From: Novosphingobium jiangmenense
GTDB taxonomy: Bacteria > Pseudomonadota > Alphaproteobacteria > Sphingomonadales > Sphingomonadaceae
Reading direction: 5' to 3'
NCBI RefSeq assembly: GCF_015694345.1
Contig: NZ_JADQDC010000001.1
Coordinates: 434,001-498,000 of the forward strand
Length of the DNA stretch: 64,000 nt
Shown in pieces: positions 33,835 through 41,686 of the stretch (its first letter is position 1; each line of letters starts with the position of its first letter). A model generated the notes under the pieces. The model did not search any database and was not told the DNA's origin. It was given only the letters and a program-made list of their open reading frames with translations. Made by a program: the position numbers and the translations under genes.

Positions 33835-35270
33835 TGAAGGGCGCGAACTACATCGACGGGCGCTGGGTGGATGGTACGGTGCCGTTCACGACGGTGAACC
33901 CCTCGGACCTCGACGAGACCGTCGGCAGCTATAGCAAGGTCGGCGAGACCGAAGTGCGCGAGGCGATGGCCGCTGCGCGTCGGGCACAGCCTGCCTGGGC
34001 CGCGTTCAACATGCAGGCCCGCGTCGACATCCTCTACCGCATTGCCGAACTGCTGAAAGCGCGCGCGCCCGAGATCGGCAAGCTGCTCAGCCGCGAGGAA
34101 GGCAAGACCTTGCCCGAAGGCGTGGGCGAGGCGCTGCGTGCCGCGCAGTGCTTCCAGGCCGCTGCCGGGGACGTGATCCGCGCGCAGGGCGAATGGTACA
34201 ATTCGATGCGCGACGGCTTCAACGTGCTGGTCACGCGCGAGCCGTTGGGCGTCGTTGCCGCGATCACGCCGTGGAACTTCCCGATTGCCCTGCCGTCGTG
34301 GAAGGTTGCGGGGGCGCTGGCCTATGGCAATTCGGTGGTGCTGAAGCCCAGCAGCTTCGTGCCCGGATGTGCGGTGATGCTGGCGCAGATCATCGAGGAA
34401 GCGGGCGTTCCAGCGGGCGTGTTCAACCTCGTCATGGGCGATGGCCGCGCCACCGGCAACGTGATGATCGACGAGGCCGATGGCCTGACCTTCACCGGCG
34501 GCACTGCCACAGGCCGTGCCGTGCTGACCCGCGCGGCCGAGACGATGACCAAGTGCCAATTGGAACTCGGCGGCAAGAACGCGCTGGTCGTGCTCGATGA
34601 TGCCGACCTCGATCTGGCGGTGGAGATCGCCAGCAACGGTGCGTGGATCCAGACCGGGCAGCGCTGCACCGGGACGGAGCGCCTGATCGTCACGCGCGGC
34701 ATCCACGATGCCTTTGTCGAACGCATGGCCAAGGTTGCGGGCAGCTACCGCGTTGGCCACGCGCTCGATCCCGAGACCCAGATCGGTCCGGTCGCCAATG
34801 TGCAGCAGTTCAACGAGAACCTGCAGTTCGTGATCGATGCCCAAGGCGAAGGCGCTGAACTGGCAGCGGGCGGCGGTGCCGTGGAAGGACGCACGCGCGG
34901 CCTGTTCATGGCGCCGACGCTGCTGACCGGCACCAGGGCAGAGTGGCGCTGCAACCAGCATGAATCGTTCGGCCCGATTGCCTCGGTGATCAAGGTCGAG
35001 GATCTCGACGAGGCGATCCACGCCGCCAACGCCTGCGAATACAAGCTCTCGTCCGGCATCGCGACGACCAGCCTGAAAAGCGCCGAGCGCTTCCGCAAGG
35101 CCTCCAAGGCCGGAATGGTCATGGTCAACGCCCCGACGGCGGGCCTTGAGTACCACGTGCCGCTCGGCGGGCGCTCGCCCTCGGGCTACGGCGCGCGCGA
35201 GACCGGCGCTGCGGCGGCCGAATTCTTCACCGAAAGCAAGACCAGCTACATCAATCACGGCGCCATCTGA
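33834..35270 (+). CDS. NAD(P)-dependent aldehyde dehydrogenase
   Basis: A 478-residue aldehyde dehydrogenase. Glu244 (ELGGKNA) and the nucleophile Cys278 (GQRCTGTERLIV) are in place, with TPWNFPIALPSWKVAGAL and FTGGTATGRAVL forming the cofactor site. It oxidises an aldehyde to its acid, perhaps one formed by the alcohol-oxidising enzymes of the cluster or a semialdehyde. ATG 33834 is chosen (GGAGA 7 bases upstream, one-base overlap with the CaiB stop); GTG 33831 is an alternative. It precedes the hydroxyisobutyrate-dehydrogenase-like gene by 20 bases. Confidence 0.93.
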   Translation: MKGANYIDGRWVDGTVPFTTVNPSDLDETVGSYSKVGETEVREAMAAARRAQPAWAAFNMQARVDILYRIAELLKARAPEIGKLLSREEGKTLPEGVGEALRAAQCFQAAAGDVIRAQGEWYNSMRDGFNVLVTREPLGVVAAITPWNFPIALPSWKVAGALAYGNSVVLKPSSFVPGCAVMLAQIIEEAGVPAGVFNLVMGDGRATGNVMIDEADGLTFTGGTATGRAVLTRAAETMTKCQLELGGKNALVVLDDADLDLAVEIASNGAWIQTGQRCTGTERLIVTRGIHDAFVERMAKVAGSYRVGHALDPETQIGPVANVQQFNENLQFVIDAQGEGAELAAGGGAVEGRTRGLFMAPTLLTGTRAEWRCNQHESFGPIASVIKVEDLDEAIHAANACEYKLSSGIATTSLKSAERFRKASKAGMVMVNAPTAGLEYHVPLGGRSPSGYGARETGAAAAEFFTESKTSYINHGAI

Positions 35271-35290
35271 GCGCCTGCGGAGAGCATATC

Positions 35291-36190
35291 ATGACGACTG
35301 TCGCCTATATCGGCCTTGGCGCGATGGGCCTGCCGCTGGCCCGGCATCTGGTGCGCAAGGGCTTCGACGTCATCGCCTATGACATCGAACCGGCGCGTGC
35401 CGACGAGATCGTGGAACTGGGCGGGCGCAAGGCTGGCTCGGTGGCCGAAGCCGCGCGGGACGTCGAGGTGGTTATCACCTGCCTTCCCGCCACGCCGCAT
35501 GTCGAGGCCGTTGTGCTGGGCCCGGATGGCGCGTTGGCGCAGATGAAGCCGGGCACGCTGCTGCTCGACATGTCGACCATCGACGCCAACGGCACCGACC
35601 GCGTGGCCAAGGCCTGCGCCGCAAAGGGCGTCGCCTTCGTCGACAGCCCGATCGGCCGCCTCGTGCTCCATGCGGAGCGCGGAGAATCGCTGTTCATGGT
35701 TGGCGCGAGCGACGAGGACTTCGCCCGCGTCGAGCCGCTGCTGAACGCCATGGGCAAGGACATCATGCGCTGCGGCGGGCAGGGCATGGGCAGCCGGATG
35801 AAGCTGGTGAACAACTTCCTGTTGCTGACCATCGCCGAAGTCAGCGCCGAGGCCGTGGCGCTGGGCACGCGGCTCGGGCTCGATATCGACACGATTCTCA
35901 AGGTCACCGGCAGCACGACGGCGCAGAACGGACAGTTGCACACGCTGATGGTCAACAAGGTGCTGAAGGGCGATACCGTGCCCGGCTTCACCATCGACCT
36001 TGCGTTCAAGGACATGACCCTGGCGATGACCGCTGCCGCCGAATACCGCATGGGCCTGCCGGTCGGTGCCGCCGCCCACGCCGTCTATGGCGGGGCGCGC
36101 GCCATGCCGGAATTCGCAACCAAGGATTACTCGGCGCTGCTCGAATGGGCCTGTCGCAATGCCGGGGTGGAAACCCCGCGCACCACCTGA
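35291..36190 (+). CDS. NAD-binding 3-hydroxyisobutyrate dehydrogenase-like protein
   Basis: A 299-residue beta-hydroxyacid dehydrogenase family member with NAD(P) motif GLGAMG at 8-13 and the catalytic Lys171 in GMGSRMKLVNNFLL. The substrate signature normally read as DAPVSGG is here DSPIGRLVLHAERGE, so the usual hydroxyacid-binding loop is altered and the true substrate may be unusual. It is last in the crotonase-CaiB-aldehyde dehydrogenase operon and ends at a hairpin (36198-36219) facing the convergent SDR operon. Confidence 0.9.
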   Translation: MTTVAYIGLGAMGLPLARHLVRKGFDVIAYDIEPARADEIVELGGRKAGSVAEAARDVEVVITCLPATPHVEAVVLGPDGALAQMKPGTLLLDMSTIDANGTDRVAKACAAKGVAFVDSPIGRLVLHAERGESLFMVGASDEDFARVEPLLNAMGKDIMRCGGQGMGSRMKLVNNFLLLTIAEVSAEAVALGTRLGLDIDTILKVTGSTTAQNGQLHTLMVNKVLKGDTVPGFTIDLAFKDMTLAMTAAAEYRMGLPVGAAAHAVYGGARAMPEFATKDYSALLEWACRNAGVETPRTT

Positions 36191-36197
36191 AGGAAGA

Positions 36198-36219
36198 CGG
36201 CCCGGCGAAAACCGGGCCG
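36198..36219. terminator. Hairpin between convergent operons
   Basis: CGGCCCGG and CCGGGCCG form an 8-bp stem around CGAAAA, in the 40-base gap between two convergent operons. There is no T tract, so it may act as a weak bidirectional terminator. Confidence 0.5.
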
Positions 36220-36230
36220 CTGCCCCGTCA

Positions 36231-37046
36231 TCAGTACCTCAGGCCGATCGCGCCATCATGGTACATCGACGCGCCGGTCACGAAACGCGCCTCGTCACTC
36301 GCCAGATAGACGAATGCGTGTGCGGTATCCTCCGGCTCGCTCGCCACGCCAAGCGGATTCATCGCGGCAAGCGCGGCTTCGGCTGCCTCGGTGCTTTCCC
36401 ACATGCCTTGCGCGACGTAGTCGGCCAGCCCCTCGCGCAAGATCGGGGTCATCGTCACGCCGGGGTGGATCGAGTTCACGCGGATCTTCTGCGGGCCGTA
36501 TTCCAGCGCCGCGCAGATCGTCAGCATCCGACCCGCCGCTTTCGAGACGTGGTAGCCGATGTTGGTGGCGTTGGGCATGTACGAGGCCATCGACAGGTTG
36601 TTGATGATCGAACCGCCGCCGCCGAACCGCTCCACCGCCGAAGCGAGATGCGGGGCGCAAGCCTTGATGCCGAGGAACAGCGCATCGTGGTTCACGGCCA
36701 TGACCTTGCGCAGATCGTCGAGCGAGGTCTGGGCGATGCCGCCGTGAATCGACAGGCCGGCATTGTTCACCAGCACGTCGATCTGGCCGAAATCGGCGAC
36801 GGTCGCCTCTGCAACGCGTGCCCAGTCGGCCTCGCTGGTCACGTCCTGCTCCATCAGCACGAAGCTGCCGGGCGAGCCGTCGGCCCGCACCAGCGCCTCG
36901 ATCTCTGCCGCCTGTTCGCGGCGGAAATCGGTGCCGACCACGGCCTTGGCGCCCTCGCGCAGGAACGCGCGGGCCACGGCCACGCCGATATTGCCGACGC
37001 GGCCCGCCCCGGTGACGATCGCCACCTTGCCTTCAAGCCTGCCCAT
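36231..37046 (-). CDS. Short-chain dehydrogenase/reductase
   Basis: A 271-residue classical SDR. TGAGRVGNIG is a slightly unusual cofactor loop near residue 12; NNAG, an INNLSMASYMPN segment and the YHVSK catalytic motif follow. It starts ATG 37046, four bases after the upstream SDR gene, and is third in a VOC-SDR-SDR operon. A hydroxysteroid or hydroxyacyl-CoA dehydrogenase role fits the context; the substrate is not determinable. Confidence 0.88.
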   Translation of the reverse strand: MGRLEGKVAIVTGAGRVGNIGVAVARAFLREGAKAVVGTDFRREQAAEIEALVRADGSPGSFVLMEQDVTSEADWARVAEATVADFGQIDVLVNNAGLSIHGGIAQTSLDDLRKVMAVNHDALFLGIKACAPHLASAVERFGGGGSIINNLSMASYMPNATNIGYHVSKAAGRMLTICAALEYGPQKIRVNSIHPGVTMTPILREGLADYVAQGMWESTEAAEAALAAMNPLGVASEPEDTAHAFVYLASDEARFVTGASMYHDGAIGLRY

Positions 37047-37050
37047 CGCC

Positions 37051-37905
37051 TCAATCCCCCGCGATCTGGCGGGCGATGTCGGGCATGACCGGCGGGGTCT
37101 GGTCCTGCATGAAGCGGATGCGGCCGCCGAGGGCCTGCTCGCTCATCTCGGGCTGGCTGTGTACCCAGAACTTCTTCTCGGCCATCTGTTCGAGGAACAG
37201 GCGGCAGCCTTCGTCGAGGTCCATGCCATAATCGCGCATCATCTCGAACATTGCGCGGCGATGGCCGCTGGCGTTGGCGGGTTCGCCCTCGCCGCCTTCG
37301 GCATTGAAGATGTTGGTGCGCATCATGCCGGGAATGATCGAGCAGACGTGGATCGGCAGCTTTTTCAGCTCCATCTCGAGATAGAGGCATTCGCTGAACG
37401 CCTGCACCGCGTGCTTGGTGACGATATAGGCGGTCTGCGCCGGCATCTGCCCGAAGGCGCCGACCGAGGAGAGGTTGCCGATCCACGCTTCCTTGCCGCT
37501 GGCGATGATGCGCGGCACGAAGGCGCGCACGCCGTGAATCACGCCGTGCAGGTTAATGTTGAGCGCGGCTTCCCAACGTGCAGTCGGCACTTCCCAGGTG
37601 TAGCCGACCGTCTCGATCCCGGCGTTGTTGATCAGCAGGCGCACTTCGCCGTGGCGGGCGAAGACCAGCTCTGCCAGGCGATCAAGTTCCTCGGGGATGG
37701 AGACGTCGACCTTCTCGGCCTCGGCCTTGCCGCCTGCCGCGACGATGGCCGCGACCGTTTCGGCCGCTGCGGCTTGGTTGATGTCGGTCACCACCACGGT
37801 CATGCCAAGCGCGCCTGCGCGGCGGGCGAGGCCTGCGCCGATGCCCGAACCGGCACCGGTGACGACGGCGACGCCGCCTGCGAATACGTCCTTGTCCAAG
37901 GCCAT
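37051..37905 (-). CDS. Short-chain dehydrogenase/reductase
   Basis: A 284-residue SDR with TGAGSGIGAG, NNAG and a YIVTK catalytic motif. The C-terminal extension of about 60 residues (GHRRAMFEMMRDYGMDLDEG onward) is longer than in a typical SDR and resembles SDRs of aromatic and terpene catabolism. The start is ATG 37905. It is the second gene after the small VOC protein. It probably acts on a bulky alcohol or ketone. Confidence 0.88.
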   Translation of the reverse strand: MALDKDVFAGGVAVVTGAGSGIGAGLARRAGALGMTVVVTDINQAAAAETVAAIVAAGGKAEAEKVDVSIPEELDRLAELVFARHGEVRLLINNAGIETVGYTWEVPTARWEAALNINLHGVIHGVRAFVPRIIASGKEAWIGNLSSVGAFGQMPAQTAYIVTKHAVQAFSECLYLEMELKKLPIHVCSIIPGMMRTNIFNAEGGEGEPANASGHRRAMFEMMRDYGMDLDEGCRLFLEQMAEKKFWVHSQPEMSEQALGGRIRFMQDQTPPVMPDIARQIAGD

Positions 37906-37926
37906 GGGCTTACTCTCCGCTGCGGA

Positions 37927-38322
37927 TCAATGGGCCAGCATCTGCACGTTTTCGCACAGCGCGCCTTCGGGATCGGTGGAGAATACCACGCGCACGCCGT
38001 GTTCGGCTTCCTCGCGGATCGGGCCGACCAGCTTGCCGCCGTTGGCGGTGATCTTTGCCACCAGCGCATCGAGGTCCTCGACCACGAAGCCGAGGATGAC
38101 CTGCTGGTCGCGCGGGGCGTCACGTTCGGTGAAGTTGAACATGACCAGCGAGCCCTTGGTCCAGTCGCCGCCGGGGGCAAGGATCACTTCGCGGAAGGGT
38201 TCGCCATCGCTGCTTCCGGCAACGCGCTGGACGATGCCGTAACCGTAGACCGAGGTGTAATAGGCGGCCATCGCCTCTTCATCGCGGCAGATCAGCTTGG
38301 TGAAGCCTGACAGTGCGGTCAT
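37927..38322 (-). CDS. VOC (glyoxalase-like) small protein
   Basis: A 131-residue single VOC domain, half the size of the extradiol dioxygenases elsewhere in the window. No classical H...H...E metal triad is obvious (HGVRVV and GALCENVQM occupy the relevant C-terminal strand). It could be an isomerase, lyase or binding protein. It is the first gene of the VOC-SDR-SDR operon, transcribed from the divergent region that carries both candidate operators. Confidence 0.8.
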   Translation of the reverse strand: MTALSGFTKLICRDEEAMAAYYTSVYGYGIVQRVAGSSDGEPFREVILAPGGDWTKGSLVMFNFTERDAPRDQQVILGFVVEDLDALVAKITANGGKLVGPIREEAEHGVRVVFSTDPEGALCENVQMLAH

Positions 38323-38407
38323 TTCCGGTTATCTCCCATTTCGCCCCGATGGCATGGCTTGCAGCCGCCTCGCTGGCCTATCGCAAAAACGCGTCCCGAC
38401 AATGTGA

Positions 38408-38423
38408 CTCAGTGGCCACTTAC
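38408..38423. promoter_or_regulatory. Short-palindrome operator candidate, acyl-CoA ligase/VOC-SDR
   Basis: CTCAGTG-GC-CACTTAC matches 12 of 14 arm positions of GTAAGTG-NN-CACTTAC. It lies just left of the long dyad at 38432-38461 in the same divergent region. Confidence 0.55.
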
Positions 38424-38431
38424 TATTGATT

Positions 38432-38461
38432 ATCGTAGCTCATTCGCGCATTGATTACGCA
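38432..38461. promoter_or_regulatory. Long-dyad operator candidate, site 5
   Basis: ATCGTA-N18-TACGCA matches 10 of 12 arm positions. It lies between the VOC-SDR-SDR operon and the acyl-CoA ligase operon, 32 bases before the ligase start. Confidence 0.55.
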
Positions 38462-38493
38462 ATGACAAGATGAAAGACGCATCAGGAGAGGTG

Positions 38494-40044
38494 ATGCACG
38501 CGTTTTCCGCCGATCTGCGCCACGAAGTTCATCATGGACGCGTGGTGCGCTCCTTTGCCGACCGGGCACGCTCGCTGGCCGATTGTCTGGCGCGGGCGGT
38601 GGCACGCGCGCCGGACGCAGAAGCGGTGGTCGATGGATCGCGGCGGCTGACCTATCAGCAGCTGGATGCGGCGGTGCAGTCGCTAGCCTCGGCGCTGGCA
38701 CAGGCCGGTCTGGCCAAGGGCGAGCGCGTTGCCATCCTGCTCGGCAACCGGCTGGAATATCAGGTCATCGTCCTCGCCTGCGCGCTGGGCGGGTGGATCG
38801 CGGTGCCGCTCAACCTGCGGCTGAGCAAGCCGGAGATCGCGCAGGCTCTCGAAGCCAGCGGCGCGGCGGTGCTGTTCCACGAAGCCGATGCCGCCCTGCC
38901 CGATCTTCCAGAGGCTCTCCGCCATCGCTTTGCCGTCGCTGATGAGACGGCCCTCCCCGCCGCCGAGCCGCAGCACTTCGATCCCGTCGACGAAGACGAT
39001 GCGGCAGTCATCCTGTTTACCTCGGGCACCACGGGCAAGCCCAAGGGCGCGGTGCTGACCCACTGCAACGTAGTCCATTCGCTGCTGCACTATCGCGCGC
39101 ATTACGGCCTGCGCGAGGGCGAGCGTTGCCTGCTGGCGGTCCCGGCAAGCCACGTCACCGGACTTGTCGCCCTGCTCGGCGTCAGCGTTGCCGTGGCGGG
39201 GTGCCTGGTGATCATGCGCGAGTTCAAGGCGGCGCGCTTCGTCGAGATCGCCCGGCAGGAGCGCATGACCTACACGCTGATCGTCCCCGCCATGATCGCG
39301 CTGATCCTGATGCAGCCGGACTGTGACCGGACGACCCTGCCCGACTGGCGGGTCTGCGGCTTCGGCGGCGCACCGATGCCCGACGCGACGATTGCCGAGA
39401 TCGCCACGCGCCTGCCCGGCCTTGCCCTGCACAACACCTATGGCGCCACCGAAACGGCCTCGCCCGCAGTGATCATGCCAGCACAGGAAGCAGCGGCGCG
39501 ACCGCGCCAACTCGGCCTGCCGGTGGCCTGCTGCGACCTGATCGTGATGGACCCGCAAGGGCGCGAAGTGCCGCGCGGCGAACAGGGCGAGATCTGGATG
39601 GCGGGGCCGATGGTCAGCCCCGGCTACTGGAACGATCCTGCCGCCACCGAAGCCGCCTATTGCCACGGCTTCTGGAAATCGGGCGACATCGGCGCAATGG
39701 ACGCGCAGGGCTTTGTCTCCCTCCACGACCGGCTCAAGGACATGATCAATCGGGGCGGCTTCAAGGTGTGGTCGGTCGAGGTCGAGAACACCCTCTGCGC
39801 CCATCCCGCCGTGGTCGAGGCGGCGGTGGTCGGCAAGCCCTGCCCGGTGCTGGGGGAGCGCGTGGTGGCCTTCGTCCATCTCTGCGAACCGGCGACAGCC
39901 GACCAGCTCCGCGCTCACGTCGGCGCGCTCCTGTCGGACTACAAGGTGCCCGAGGACATCCACATCGAGCCCGCGCCCCTGCCCCGCAACGCCAACGGCA
40001 AGCTGCTCAAGCGCGAACTGCGCGAACGGCTCATCGTGAACTGA
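38494..40044 (+). CDS. AMP-dependent acyl-CoA synthetase/ligase
   Basis: A 516-residue ANL-family enzyme with the ATP loop TSGTTGKPKG at 176-185, NTYGATETAS, SGDIGAMDAQGF, DRLKDMINRGGFKVW and the adenylation Lys in NANGKLLKREL. It activates a carboxylic acid with ATP and CoA. ATG 38494 is chosen because AGGAG precedes it, eight codons inside the open frame that begins at 38470. It is followed by an esterase and an Lrp-type regulator. A steroid side-chain or ring-derived acid (HIP-like) is the likely substrate by context. Confidence 0.9.
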   Translation: MHAFSADLRHEVHHGRVVRSFADRARSLADCLARAVARAPDAEAVVDGSRRLTYQQLDAAVQSLASALAQAGLAKGERVAILLGNRLEYQVIVLACALGGWIAVPLNLRLSKPEIAQALEASGAAVLFHEADAALPDLPEALRHRFAVADETALPAAEPQHFDPVDEDDAAVILFTSGTTGKPKGAVLTHCNVVHSLLHYRAHYGLREGERCLLAVPASHVTGLVALLGVSVAVAGCLVIMREFKAARFVEIARQERMTYTLIVPAMIALILMQPDCDRTTLPDWRVCGFGGAPMPDATIAEIATRLPGLALHNTYGATETASPAVIMPAQEAAARPRQLGLPVACCDLIVMDPQGREVPRGEQGEIWMAGPMVSPGYWNDPAATEAAYCHGFWKSGDIGAMDAQGFVSLHDRLKDMINRGGFKVWSVEVENTLCAHPAVVEAAVVGKPCPVLGERVVAFVHLCEPATADQLRAHVGALLSDYKVPEDIHIEPAPLPRNANGKLLKRELRERLIVN

Positions 40045-40073
40045 CCCGACATACATCCGAAGGAACAAGACGA

Positions 40074-41069
40074 ATGCGCAGCTACAAAGTTGAAAACGGG
40101 GTAGTGGATCTCGGCCGGGTCAAGCTCGACGTGCCCGATACGATCAGCGAGGAAGCCAAGGCCTATCTGCGCTTCGATCCCAACCAGCAGATGCCCGAGG
40201 ACGCGCCCCCGGTGCCGATGTGGCTGATGCGCGAACCGCTGGCTCCGATGTTCGAATGGCTCAACCAACAGGCGCTCGAGGTCTTTCCCTGCACGATCGA
40301 GGAAACCGCGATCGACGGAGTGCGCTGCCACCGCATCAAGCCGAAGGACGGCGTGCGCCATGCCGACAAGCTGCTGATCAACCTGCACGGCGGCGGCTTC
40401 GTGATGGGTTCTGGCTCGCTGGTGGAGGCCATTCCCATTGCTGGCGAGACCGGCTGCGAGGTCATCGCGGTCGACTATCGCCTCGCGCCGGAACACCCCT
40501 TCCCGGCAGCGGTCGACGATATCGTCGCGGTCTATCGCGATGCGCTGAGGACCCATGCGGCCAAGGACGTGATCCTGTTCGGCACATCGGCGGGTGGCTT
40601 CCTCACGGCCATGGCGATCATGCGCTTCAAGAAGGAAGGCCTGCCCCTGCCTGCGGCCTGCGGCGTGTTCACGGCGGGCGGCGACGTGACGCAGCTTGGC
40701 GATACCTTCAACTACCTGACGCTATCGGGCTTCTACGGCCACCTCGGCGCGAAGCTTGACGATCCGCAGTGCGAGCGCGGCGTCTTCGTCGGCACGGCGG
40801 ACCGCAACGATCCGCTGCTCGTCCCGATCAAGGGCGACCTGTCCGACTTCCCGCCGACCCTGCTGGTCACCGGCACGCGCGACGCCGTGCTCAGCTCCAC
40901 TGCGATGTTCCACCGCGCCTTGCGCAAGGCCGGTCGCGATGCCGAACTCTTCGTGTTCGAAGCCATGGCCCACGGCTTCTGGTACAGCGTAGGCATCCCG
41001 GAATCGCGCGAGGCAATCGACCTGATGGCCCGCTTCTTCGAACGCCACCTCGGCATCGGCCAAGCGTGA
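40074..41069 (+). CDS. Alpha/beta hydrolase (HSL-type esterase)
   Basis: A 331-residue hormone-sensitive-lipase-type carboxylesterase. The oxyanion-hole motif HGGGF, nucleophile elbow GTSAGG, acid Asp in TGTRDAVLS and base His in MAHGFWY are all visible. It would hydrolyse an ester or lactone of modest size. Baeyer-Villiger enzymes encoded nearby make esters or lactones, so it could cleave their products. The start is ATG 40074 with AAGGA upstream. It overlaps the Lrp-type gene by four bases (GTGA). Confidence 0.9.
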   Translation: MRSYKVENGVVDLGRVKLDVPDTISEEAKAYLRFDPNQQMPEDAPPVPMWLMREPLAPMFEWLNQQALEVFPCTIEETAIDGVRCHRIKPKDGVRHADKLLINLHGGGFVMGSGSLVEAIPIAGETGCEVIAVDYRLAPEHPFPAAVDDIVAVYRDALRTHAAKDVILFGTSAGGFLTAMAIMRFKKEGLPLPAACGVFTAGGDVTQLGDTFNYLTLSGFYGHLGAKLDDPQCERGVFVGTADRNDPLLVPIKGDLSDFPPTLLVTGTRDAVLSSTAMFHRALRKAGRDAELFVFEAMAHGFWYSVGIPESREAIDLMARFFERHLGIGQA

Positions 41070-41605
41070 GCAAGGCGCCAGTCAAACGGCGGACCACACA
41101 GAAGGCGTCCACGGTGGCGGGCACTGCGCCCGCCCCGGCACCTGCGGGTCCGGACCCGACCGACCTTGCGATCATCGAAACCCTGCGGGCGAACGGTCGG
41201 GCCAACAACCAGCAGGTGGCCGACATGCTGGGCCTTACCGCGACCACGGTGTCCACGCGCATCCGCCGCATGGAGGATGCCAACCAGTTGCGCGTTGTCG
41301 CGGTGTCGGACTTTTCGGCGCATGGTTTCAACGTGCTGCTGCGCATCTCGGTCTCGGTCGATGGCCGTCCCGCTTCCGATGTCGCCCACGAACTCGCGGC
41401 GCTGCCCGAAGTCGTCGCCGCACACCTGGTCACCGGCGGCTATGACATCGACATGCTCGTCGCCCTGCACGATTTCGACGACCTGTCGGAGTTCCTGCTC
41501 GACAAGCTTTCGGGCGTACACGGCATCCGCACGCTCACCCCGGCCATTGTCGTCGACATCATCAAGTACCAGTTCGACGTTGCCCCGATCGAGGGGAAGG
41601 CCTGA
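41066..41605 (+). CDS. Lrp/AsnC-family regulator
   Basis: A 179-residue Lrp-type regulator. After a 30-residue basic/Pro-Ala-rich extension, the helix-turn-helix is DLAIIETLRANGRANNQQVA then LGLTATTVSTRIRRMEDANQ, followed by the RAM effector domain (FNVLLRISVSVDGRPASDVA and HLVTGGYDIDMLVALHDFDD). GTG 41066 overlaps the esterase stop. Co-transcription with the ligase and esterase makes it a candidate controller of the pathway, sensing an amino acid or aromatic metabolite. A terminator lies at 41639-41663. Confidence 0.88.
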   Translation: MSKAPVKRRTTQKASTVAGTAPAPAPAGPDPTDLAIIETLRANGRANNQQVADMLGLTATTVSTRIRRMEDANQLRVVAVSDFSAHGFNVLLRISVSVDGRPASDVAHELAALPEVVAAHLVTGGYDIDMLVALHDFDDLSEFLLDKLSGVHGIRTLTPAIVVDIIKYQFDVAPIEGKA

Positions 41606-41638
41606 GCCCGCAGGCCTTGCATCCTGCGAAAACGAAAA

Positions 41639-41663
41639 AGGGGTCGCTTAGCCAGCGACCCCT
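41639..41663 (-). terminator. Intrinsic terminator of the TonB receptor gene
   Basis: A 10-bp stem AGGGGTCGCT/AGCGACCCCT with a 5-base loop. Read on the minus strand it is followed by a T run, 24 bases after the receptor stop codon. It can also end the Lrp transcript. Confidence 0.8.
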
Positions 41664-41686
41664 CTCTTCCCGGTGGTCCGGACTGC